Below, one piece after another: positions 1-5,103 of a stretch of 5,103 nt of DNA. The translations under genes and the position numbers were made by a program. Location: contig JACNLR010000184.1 of NCBI GenBank assembly GCA_014381385.1, positions 1 to 5,103 of the forward strand, given 5' to 3'. The DNA is from Planctomycetota bacterium (GTDB lineage Bacteria > Planctomycetota > Phycisphaerae > Phycisphaerales > SM1A02). How positions within the stretch are numbered: position 1 is the stretch's first letter; the number at the start of each line of letters is the position of its first letter. The notes under the pieces are model-generated. The model was not told where the DNA came from, did no database searches, and saw only the letters and a list, made by a program, of their open reading frames with translations.

Positions 1-1
1 T

Positions 2-373
2 GGCGCAAACCCGGTTTTTGACCAGTGTGTTTTTTCATTTAATAACGCAAAGGAAGGGGACGGTATTTGGGCAAAACAAGCAAGGCCTGAGTTGACGGCA
101 TGCATCTTTGCAGGCGACTCTATTGGCTGGGAGTCAGGTGAACTGGTGACAATTCGCGACACGAATAGTCCTGCGGGTGCGTGTTGCATTCGAGATGTTT
201 GCGTGCAAACTGCATCGGTGGCATGCTGGGAAGCGGGTGGGTTATATCGCGGTGAGGCAACTACGTGCGTAACAGCATGTGATCCCGTCTGCGACGAGGA
301 TGTCTCTGGCGATGGTGTCGTGAATTTGACAGACGTTTTGCGTGTGATATCTGCGTTTGGATTTTGCCCGTGA
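2..373 (+). CDS. C-terminal part of a cysteine-rich, dockerin-type secreted protein (5' partial)
   Basis: The reading frame is open from the first full codon at position 2 to the TGA at 371-373, so this is the last 123 residues of a longer protein. The TTG at 92 is only an internal codon. Three parts are visible. Residues 1-58 are an unrecognised stretch. Residues about 58-93 form a cysteine unit (GACC at 59-62, then Cys67, Cys75, AGG at 78-80, Cys89 and Cys93) resembling short cysteine repeats common in planctomycete surface proteins. Residues 100-111 form an EF-hand-like calcium loop (Asp100, Ser102, Asp104, Asn108, Asp111), followed by a short helix and the terminal FGFCP. A single loop of this kind is half of a classical dockerin. 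Ten cysteines in 123 residues suggest an exported, disulfide-bonded protein, but the N-terminus and any signal peptide are outside the window. The enzymatic or adhesive role of the full protein cannot be told. It converges on the suf operon and looks functionally unrelated. Confidence 0.8.
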   Translation, partial: GANPVFDQCVFSFNNAKEGDGIWAKQARPELTACIFAGDSIGWESGELVTIRDTNSPAGACCIRDVCVQTASVACWEAGGLYRGEATTCVTACDPVCDEDVSGDGVVNLTDVLRVISAFGFCP

Positions 374-448
374 TGCACGAAGCGAATGTTTCAATAGAAT
401 GTCGCACTAATAATAGATTCGTTTATTCTTTTGGAAACAGGTTGAATC

Positions 449-829
449 TTAGTCTACGTTCTTTTTATCAATAGTCATACTCGTCGTGTTTGCATTGATT
501 TTTGCGAGCATGTGATTTATGTCAATATCCATGAGTTCTAGGACTGATTTGCCGCGTTTCGTTAAGTCTGCAACACTCCAAGGGGGTTCCCAGATAAGCG
601 AAACGCGCACACTTACGACCCCATCAACCTTGGAAACTTCTTCAAAAACTTGGCTGGGCATCAAATCTGCAACAGGGCAGTTAGGCGTCGTCAAAGTCAT
701 GTCTATACACACCGCGCCCTCGTTTATATCAATCTTACGAATCAACCCAAGGTCGTAAATGTTAATGGGCAACTCTGGATCTTTAATCGTTTTGATTGCA
801 GTAAGAATACTATCTCGTACATCACTCAT
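449..829 (-). CDS. sufT: SufT-like MIP18/DUF59 iron-sulfur maturation protein
   Basis: A 126-residue single-domain protein of the MIP18 (DUF59) family, whose SufT members help deliver or mature Fe-S clusters in the cytoplasm. The N-terminal helix leads to DPELP (17-21) and NIYDLGLI (23-30). The strand DMTLTTPNCPVAD (43-55) contains the family's conserved Cys51, and the conserved WEPPWS follows at 80-85. The C-terminal 25 or so residues after LELMDIDI are poorly conserved and hydrophilic. The length fits a stand-alone DUF59 protein; no P-loop (ApbC/Mrp) domain is fused. The ATG at 829 overlaps the sufU stop in an ATGA, so translation is probably coupled, and a possible Shine-Dalgarno lies 10 nt upstream inside sufU. 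It is the last suf gene in the cluster and ends with TAA at 449. Family membership is firm. The name sufT rests on the operon position, because DUF59 proteins also occur in other pathways such as phenylacetate degradation (PaaD). Confidence 0.88.
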   Translation of the reverse strand: MSDVRDSILTAIKTIKDPELPINIYDLGLIRKIDINEGAVCIDMTLTTPNCPVADLMPSQVFEEVSKVDGVVSVRVSLIWEPPWSVADLTKRGKSVLELMDIDINHMLAKINANTTSMTIDKKNVD

Positions 830-1269
830 TCAGTGCAAGCCTCTTCCGCATCATCTAGAGCAGCGACAATAGTGTGCCATGCCAAGGTGGCGCATTTTAC
901 GCGCATGGGAAACTCACGAACTCCTGAAAAAACAGCAAGTTTGCGCGGTACGTCGACGGTACTCTCATCGTTTGTTACGAGTTCATGAAAGGAGTTAAAT
1001 AATTCTCGTGTTTCATTAAATGTTTTGCCAACAAGAACTTCAGCCATCAAGTCTGCGGATGCTGTTGAAATGGCACAACCTTCGCCGTCAAACCTAACAT
1101 CGGTAATTACTTCTTCAACTACCGAGACGGTGACGACAATCTTATCTCCACAAAGTGGGTTGTGTCCTGTGCCAATAAAATCGCAAGGAGTTGCCTTGCC
1201 CCTATTGCGAGGGTGTTTAGCGTGGTCGGTAACCATCTCTAAATAAAGTTCGCGAAGGTCAGACATCAT
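826..1269 (-). CDS. sufU: SufU, zinc-dependent sulfurtransferase / Fe-S assembly protein
   Basis: A 147-residue IscU-fold protein that, in its family, accepts persulfide sulfur from SufS and passes it to the SufBCD scaffold. The N-terminal helix has the typical LYLEMVTDHAKHPRN run (8-22). The zinc ligands are Cys40 and Asp42 in NPLCGD, Cys65 in GEGCAIS and Cys126 in RVKCATLAW. They sit almost exactly where Bacillus subtilis SufU has Cys41, Asp43, Cys66 and Cys128, and Arg123 matches its Arg125. Two features separate it from IscU: about 60 residues between the second and third cysteines, and no LPPVK chaperone motif. Two start codons are adjacent (ATGATG). The first, at 1269, overlaps the sufS stop in an ATGA, while the second, at 1266, would leave a TGATG junction. 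An AGG directly before the first ATG does not settle the choice. Co-transcription with sufS fits the SufS-SufU partnership, and no sufE is seen here. Confidence 0.95.
   Translation of the reverse strand: MMSDLRELYLEMVTDHAKHPRNRGKATPCDFIGTGHNPLCGDKIVVTVSVVEEVITDVRFDGEGCAISTASADLMAEVLVGKTFNETRELFNSFHELVTNDESTVDVPRKLAVFSGVREFPMRVKCATLAWHTIVAALDDAEEACTE
840..845 (-). promoter_or_regulatory. Possible ribosome binding site of sufT
   Basis: On the minus strand AAGAGG ends 10 nt before the ATG at 829. The spacing is slightly long, but this is one of the few purine-rich sites in the operon, and it lies within the last codons of sufU. It supports the ATG at 829 as the start. Confidence 0.35.
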
Positions 1270-2483
1270 CCTAGTATTGTAATCGCTTGATCAATTGCTT
1301 TGGCGAGGCAGTCAATGTCATCGGTTGTGTTGTACACACTAAGCGATGCGCGGCAGGTGGCAGTCAATCCAAAACGATCCATTAAAGGCTGCGCACAATG
1401 GTTACCAGTGCGGATGGCAACGCCCGCATTGTCAACAATCGTCCCAACATCGTGTGGGTGTATATTTTTTACAGTAAAAGCGAGAATGCCAGCGTTGTTC
1501 ATTGAAGCGCCAACAAGCGTTACGCCTTCGATTGATTGCAATACAGTTCGACCATATTCGAGTAGGACGTCTTCTTTGGACGTAATTGTTTCATATCCAA
1601 TCTCTTTGATGAACGAAACAGCAGCTCCAAGGCCGATTGCACCCGCGATGTTTGGTGTACCCGCCTCGAATTTAAAAGGCACTTCATTCCAGATTGTTTC
1701 TTCAAAAGAAACCGACAGAATCATATCACCACCACCTTGCCATGGTTCCATTTCTTTGAGCAAGTCATACTTGCCAGCCAAGCAGCCGATGCCAGTTGGT
1801 CCAAACATTTTGTGACCTGAAATTGCGTAGAAGTCACAATCAATATCACTGAAATCGACTGGCAAGTGACCGATTGCTTGTGCACCGTCAATTACAGTGA
1901 CTGCGCCGACTTTTTTAGCCAGAGTACACATTTCCTTGACGGGGTTAATCGTACCGATGGCATTTGAAACATGTGCCATCGAAACAATGACCGTATCTTC
2001 GCACAGAAGATCTGTGAAGGAATCCATATCCATCGAGCCATCGTCGAGCACCTTTGCAACTCTAAGAGAAGCGCCGGTTTGCTCGCAAACTATTTGCCAT
2101 GGGACAATGTTAGAATGGTGTTCCATTTCTGTGATAAGAATCTCATCGCCTTCGACAAGTTGTGGTCTAGCGTACGCTTGCGCAACAAGATTGATTGCTT
2201 CGGTTGCTCCGCGGACAAAAATAACTTCATGTGCTCTTGAAGCACCAACGAGGTTTGCAATTTGTCCTCGCGCGTTTTCATACCCCTTTGTTGCTCGTTG
2301 ACTAAGTGTATGCACCCCACGATGAATGTTTGCATTATCGTGTTTGTAGTAGTCTGTTACAGCATCGATGACACATTTGGGTTTTTGTGTAGTTGCTGCG
2401 CTGTCAAGGTATACCAGTTTTTGACCACCGATTTTCTGGTCGAGCGCGGGAAACATATCTGAAATGGATGCATCAGAAATCAT
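1266..2483 (-). CDS. sufS: SufS, group II cysteine desulfurase
   Basis: A pyridoxal-phosphate enzyme of 405 residues (E. coli SufS has 406) that converts cysteine to alanine and holds the sulfur as a persulfide in the cytoplasm. LVYLDSAATTQKP lies at 23-35. EHHSN (121-125) supplies the cofactor-stacking His122. VIDGAQA (197-203) holds Asp199 and Gln202. SGHKMFGPTG (222-231) carries the Schiff-base Lys225. FEAGTPN is at 272-278, and RTGNHCAQPLM (358-368) holds catalytic Cys363. CRASLSVYN (377-385) has the substrate-binding Arg378. His344 in HPHD, 19 residues before the catalytic Cys, matches B. subtilis His342, the residue that takes zinc from SufU; E. coli has Tyr at that position. The ATG at 2483 gives the expected N-terminus and lies 9 nt after the sufD stop. 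No Shine-Dalgarno is visible, so re-initiation after sufD is likely. The TGA overlaps the sufU start. Confidence 0.97.
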   Translation of the reverse strand: MISDASISDMFPALDQKIGGQKLVYLDSAATTQKPKCVIDAVTDYYKHDNANIHRGVHTLSQRATKGYENARGQIANLVGASRAHEVIFVRGATEAINLVAQAYARPQLVEGDEILITEMEHHSNIVPWQIVCEQTGASLRVAKVLDDGSMDMDSFTDLLCEDTVIVSMAHVSNAIGTINPVKEMCTLAKKVGAVTVIDGAQAIGHLPVDFSDIDCDFYAISGHKMFGPTGIGCLAGKYDLLKEMEPWQGGGDMILSVSFEETIWNEVPFKFEAGTPNIAGAIGLGAAVSFIKEIGYETITSKEDVLLEYGRTVLQSIEGVTLVGASMNNAGILAFTVKNIHPHDVGTIVDNAGVAIRTGNHCAQPLMDRFGLTATCRASLSVYNTTDDIDCLAKAIDQAITILG

Positions 2484-2492
2484 GGGTATTCA

Positions 2493-3647
2493 TTATAAAT
2501 AGAGTGAGCGAATAAAATCCCCACCGGGAAGATTCGAAAGGAGCTCTTCGGCGAGCACGCTACGGAAGGCATCGTCATGTAGTTCATCGAGCGATTCATT
2601 GAGAAAAGCATAAATCAATAGCGTACGTGCTGCATCAGCGGGGATGCCTCTTGTTTGAAGATACAACATTGCTTCGGCGTCTATTTCGCCAGTCGTTGCT
2701 CCATGCGTACATTTTACATCGTCCGCATAAATTTCTAACTGAGGCCTAGCAGTTGCTTGTGCTTCGTCACTAAGAATGATGTTTTGATTTGTTTGTTTAG
2801 CATCTGTTTGCTGTGCGTCTTCCTTTACGTAGATGCGACCCGTAAAAACAGACTTTGCATTTTCGTCGAGTACGCCCTTGTAAAACTCACGGCTGTTACC
2901 GATTGCTTCGTTGTGTTCAACGCGTAAGTGGTTGTCAACAAACTGATCTTTGCCGAGCATATACATGCCATCAAAATTGGATTCGCAACGCTCTCCGTCA
3001 AGGTACGCATACACTTCGTTGCGTGAGCACTTACTCCCTAGGGTAATTGTATGGGTTTGCACCTTGCTTGACTCGTGTTGCATTACGTGTAGTGAGCCAA
3101 GGTGGTACGCCATTTTGCTTCCTCGAATCGCTTTCACAAGCGTAACGATTGCGTTTTTTTCTGCTACAACTTCGGTGCAAGGCATAAACAAATGGTTGCA
3201 ATCGCCAATTGCAACATGGGTTTCAGCTACTGAAATTGTTTCGCTCTCTGCTGCGTGTATATGTATATTGGCAAAGCAGGCAACGGGATTACTGCCCGCA
3301 ACAATTTGCAAGACGTGAATGGTTGTCTCTTGATTCCCTGTAATTGTAAGTGTGTCGGACTCGCCTCTTGGGATTTGCGAATCTCCACGTGATGCAATAG
3401 CACCAAGTATGCCTGAGTTAAGTTTAACTCCTTCTACGCATCTCGAAAATTCTTCTTGGTAGACGCCGTTTACAAAGACAACGAGTGGGTTGTCTGGCTC
3501 GATGTCGAATTGGTTTACAGTTTCAAGATCAAACTCGCCGTGATCTACAAAATCAATCTTTGAAAGGGCAGAGACATTTGTAAACATCCACGCTTCATTT
3601 TTGTGCATGGTTTCAAATACAGAATTGTCAATTGTTGTCGTCATCAT
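2493..3647 (-). CDS. sufD: SufD, FeS assembly scaffold subunit
   Basis: SufD pairs with SufB on a SufC dimer in the cytoplasmic SufBC2D scaffold. The recommended start is the ATG at 3647, which shares its A with the sufC stop (TGATG) and gives 384 residues. The frame also runs to a TTG at 3653, but that adds only two residues and looks like an artefact; a third option is the adjacent ATG at 3644. In the 384-residue numbering, NEAWMFTNVSAL (17-28) is the N-terminal motif of the family, followed by a diverged helical region. The beta-helix core ends in a conserved stretch: SREFYKGVL (252-260), TDAKQTNQN (281-289), PQLEIYADDVKCTHGAT (302-318) and TRGIPADAA (332-340). His315 in KCTHGAT corresponds to E. 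coli His360 at the cluster-forming interface with SufB. The protein is shorter than E. coli SufD (423), mostly in the variable N-terminal half. No obvious Shine-Dalgarno is present. Confidence 0.95.
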   Translation of the reverse strand: MMTTTIDNSVFETMHKNEAWMFTNVSALSKIDFVDHGEFDLETVNQFDIEPDNPLVVFVNGVYQEEFSRCVEGVKLNSGILGAIASRGDSQIPRGESDTLTITGNQETTIHVLQIVAGSNPVACFANIHIHAAESETISVAETHVAIGDCNHLFMPCTEVVAEKNAIVTLVKAIRGSKMAYHLGSLHVMQHESSKVQTHTITLGSKCSRNEVYAYLDGERCESNFDGMYMLGKDQFVDNHLRVEHNEAIGNSREFYKGVLDENAKSVFTGRIYVKEDAQQTDAKQTNQNIILSDEAQATARPQLEIYADDVKCTHGATTGEIDAEAMLYLQTRGIPADAARTLLIYAFLNESLDELHDDAFRSVLAEELLSNLPGGDFIRSLYL

Positions 3648-4414
3648 CAGCAATTACAACCGCATGGTTCAAACTCTTTATAACCCTTTTCTTCGAGTTC
3701 GAGGGCTAATGCTTTATCGCCACTTTTTACAATTTGCCCATCAATCATAACGTGCACATAATCTGGAACAATGAAATCAAGTAGTCGTTGATAGTGGGTG
3801 ATGATGATGAATCCACGTTCAGTTGAACGGAGTTTGTTGACACCTTCTGCAACTATTTTTAATGCATCGATATCAAGCCCCGAATCAGTTTCGTCTAGTA
3901 CACCAAGAAGCGGATCAAGCAGAGCCATTTGGAAGACTTCAGCGCGTTTCTTTTCGCCACCTGAAAATCCTTCGTTTACATTACGATCAAGCAAGTCGAC
4001 ATTTAAGTTGACTGAGTTTGCTTTTTCCTCAACAAGGTCAAGAAAATCCATTGCATCGAGTTCATCTTGACCGCGATATTTACGGATAGCATTTACAGAT
4101 GCCTTTAAAAAGAACTTGGTGGATACGCCCGGAATTTCGATAGGGTATTGAAAAGCGAGGAAAACGCCAGCGCAAGCGCGCTGGTCGGCTTCAAGTTCAA
4201 GGAGATCAATTCCGTTGAATCGGATAGAGCCTTCCGTAACTTCGTACGCTTCGTGCCCAGCAATAACGGATGCGAGAGTACTTTTGCCAGAGCCATTGGG
4301 ACCCATGATTGAATGCACTTCGCCAGGCATTACTGTTAAGTTGACGCCTTTGAGGATTTTGTTTCCTTCAACGTTTGCGTGTAAATTGGTAATTTCTAAT
4401 AGTGGTGTTGTCAT
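3647..4414 (-). CDS. sufC: SufC, ABC-type ATPase of the SufBCD complex
   Basis: A cytoplasmic ABC ATPase without a membrane domain, which drives conformational change of SufB-SufD during cluster assembly. The ATG at 4414 gives 255 residues, near the usual 250. An in-frame TTG at 4444 would add ten residues that overlap the end of sufB and fall outside the domain. Walker A GPNGSGKST is at 38-46, the Q-loop FQYP at 88-91, and the signature NEGFSGGEKKR at 147-157. Walker B ends in Asp174-Glu175, followed by the SufC-specific TDSGLDIDAL. The H-loop ITHYQRLL places His207. The C-terminus ends in PCGCNC, three alternating cysteines I do not associate with standard SufC. A purine-rich site precedes the ATG, and the start is 22 nt beyond the sufB stop. 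The TGA at 3649-3647 overlaps the sufD start. Confidence 0.96.
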   Translation of the reverse strand: MTTPLLEITNLHANVEGNKILKGVNLTVMPGEVHSIMGPNGSGKSTLASVIAGHEAYEVTEGSIRFNGIDLLELEADQRACAGVFLAFQYPIEIPGVSTKFFLKASVNAIRKYRGQDELDAMDFLDLVEEKANSVNLNVDLLDRNVNEGFSGGEKKRAEVFQMALLDPLLGVLDETDSGLDIDALKIVAEGVNKLRSTERGFIIITHYQRLLDFIVPDYVHVMIDGQIVKSGDKALALELEEKGYKEFEPCGCNC

Positions 4415-4418
4415 GTTG

Positions 4419-4426
4419 TCTCTTTC
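4419..4426 (-). promoter_or_regulatory. Possible ribosome binding site of sufC
   Basis: On the minus strand GAAAGAGA ends 4 nt before the ATG at 4414, in the short sufB-sufC gap. It is a weak Shine-Dalgarno but favours the ATG at 4414 over the TTG at 4444. Confidence 0.4.
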
Positions 4427-4436
4427 AAAAACTTCT

Positions 4437-5103
4437 TTATCCAACGCTCGACTCTAAACTGACTTCTAGGAGGCGGCGCGCTTCGACTGCAAACTCCATA
4501 GGCAGTTCACGAAATACTTCTTTACAAAAACCGTTCACGATCATGTTGATAGCATCTTCTGTTGAGATGCCACGCGAGTTGCAGTAGAACAATTGGTCTT
4601 CTCCAATTTTTGAAGTAGATGCTTCGTGTTCTGCTTTAGCGGTTTTATTTTTAATTTCAATATACGGGAAGGTGTGCGCGCCGCAGCGATCGCCCATCAG
4701 CATTGAATCACACTGCGTATAGTTGCGCGCGTTCTCAGCACCTTTTTGAATGCGAACAAGGCCTCGATAAATGTTTTGACCAAATCCAGCACTGATTCCT
4801 TTTGAGATAATCGTTGAGCGTGTATTTTTGCCGATGTGAATCATTTTTGTGCCTGTATCGGCTTGCTGGTAATTATTTGTCAAAGCAACCGAATAAAACT
4901 CACCGACGCTATCGTCGCCAAGCAAAATACAACTTGGGTATTTCCAAGTGACTGCAGAACCGGTTTCAACTTGCGTCCACGTGATGCGGCTGCGATCTCC
5001 TTGGCACTTACCACGCTTCGTGACGAAGTTGTAAATGCCTCCCACACCGTTCTCATCGCCGGGATACCAATTTTGTACGGTTGAATATTTAATGTCCGCA
5101 TCA
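4437..5103 (-). CDS. sufB: SufB, FeS assembly scaffold subunit (5' partial)
   Basis: The C-terminal 221 residues of SufB, open to the window edge; the full protein is normally about 470-495 residues, so over half is missing. The GTG at 5045 is an internal valine in the conserved NWYPGDENGVGGIYNF stretch and not a start. SufB is the scaffold subunit on which the nascent cluster forms with SufD and SufC. In partial numbering, FVTKRG is at 26-31 and VETGSAVTWKYPSC at 45-58. GEFYSVALTNNYQQADTGTK (67-86) is followed by NYTQCDSMLMGDRCGAHTFP (128-147). Cys131 falls exactly where E. coli has Cys405, counting back from the C-terminus, and the EHE triad (158-160) matches E. coli Glu432-His433-Glu434. 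The conserved SIIVNGF-like segment (NMIVNGFCKEVF) and the terminal LESSVG are intact. It is followed after 22 nt by sufC. Its promoter and any Rrf2-type regulator would lie beyond the right edge. Confidence 0.97.
   Translation of the reverse strand, partial: DADIKYSTVQNWYPGDENGVGGIYNFVTKRGKCQGDRSRITWTQVETGSAVTWKYPSCILLGDDSVGEFYSVALTNNYQQADTGTKMIHIGKNTRSTIISKGISAGFGQNIYRGLVRIQKGAENARNYTQCDSMLMGDRCGAHTFPYIEIKNKTAKAEHEASTSKIGEDQLFYCNSRGISTEDAINMIVNGFCKEVFRELPMEFAVEARRLLEVSLESSVG

Noticed and set aside
92..373. A 93-residue gene starting at the TTG at position 92.
   Set aside because: The frame continues open to the left edge with the same style of protein sequence, so the TTG is an internal leucine codon of a truncated longer gene.
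415..449. Candidate terminator hairpin between the convergent genes (AGATTC at 415-420 with GAATCT at 444-449, inner GTTT/AAAC).
   Set aside because: The stem is AT-rich and interrupted by a 5-nt bulge, and no clear T-run follows on either strand. A second pairing (380-387 with 417-424) has a loop of about 29 nt. Neither is strong enough to call.
1300..1815. A 171-residue plus-strand open frame opposite sufS, and other long plus-strand frames opposite sufS, sufD and sufC.
   Set aside because: They lie antisense to strongly conserved genes, and their translations show no recognisable domain or plausible protein pattern.
2758..2820. A Gln/Asp/Asn-rich stretch in SufD that looked like a low-complexity insertion.
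   Set aside because: The TDAKQTNQN and following residues are a normal conserved part of the SufD/SufB family core.
2825..3010. Minus-strand alternative frames inside sufD and sufS.
   Set aside because: They are out of frame with intact, family-matching proteins, and no frameshift in those proteins needs explaining.
4437..5045. A complete 202-residue protein starting with the GTG at 5045.
   Set aside because: Upstream in-frame codons encode the conserved SufB segment before VGGIYNF (Asn-Trp-Tyr-Pro-Gly-Asp-Glu-Asn-Gly), so the gene runs off the window edge.

Overview
The window holds most of a SUF iron-sulfur cluster assembly operon on the minus strand, plus the 3' end of an unrelated plus-strand gene for a secreted-type, cysteine-rich protein ending in a dockerin-like calcium loop. 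That tail (a 'GACC...C...C..AGG.Y.G..TTC' cysteine unit, then one 'D.SGDGVVNLTD' loop and a terminal 'FGFCP') is a style I associate with Planctomycetota, especially Phycisphaerae-like marine lineages. The phylum is an inference from this style. The suf genes themselves say only 'bacterium with a SufU-type system'. Base composition looks moderately AT-rich by eye and similar across the window.

Layout: positions 2-373 (+) are the C-terminal 123 codons of the dockerin-type protein. Positions 374-448 are a short spacer between convergent genes, with no convincing terminator. From there everything reads leftwards in the transcriptional order sufB (5'-truncated by the right edge, 4437-5103), sufC (3647-4414), sufD (2493-3647), sufS (1266-2483), sufU (826-1269) and a sufT-like MIP18/DUF59 gene (449-829). 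No gene-free stretch exceeds 300 bases. The sufB start, the operon promoter and any upstream regulator lie outside the window.

How the genes work together: SufS takes sulfur from cysteine as a persulfide. SufU, a zinc-bound sulfurtransferase in this family, accepts it. SufB-SufC-SufD form the ATPase-driven scaffold on which the cluster is built. SufT is a maturation or carrier accessory factor. Diagnostic residues are present in every protein: SufS Lys225 and Cys363, SufU Cys40/Asp42/Cys65/Cys126, SufC Walker A/B and signature, SufB Cys (E. coli Cys405 equivalent) and SufD His (E. coli His360 equivalent). SufS carries a His (His344) where SufU-type enzymes have the residue that takes over SufU's zinc, so the sulfur relay appears to be of the Bacillus type and not the SufE type.

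The genes are packed for translational coupling. Three junctions overlap (TGATG or ATGA) and the sufD-sufS gap is 9 nt. I found no new system. The most unusual details are a Cys-Gly-Cys-Asn-Cys tail on SufC and the very tight coupling with little Shine-Dalgarno signal.
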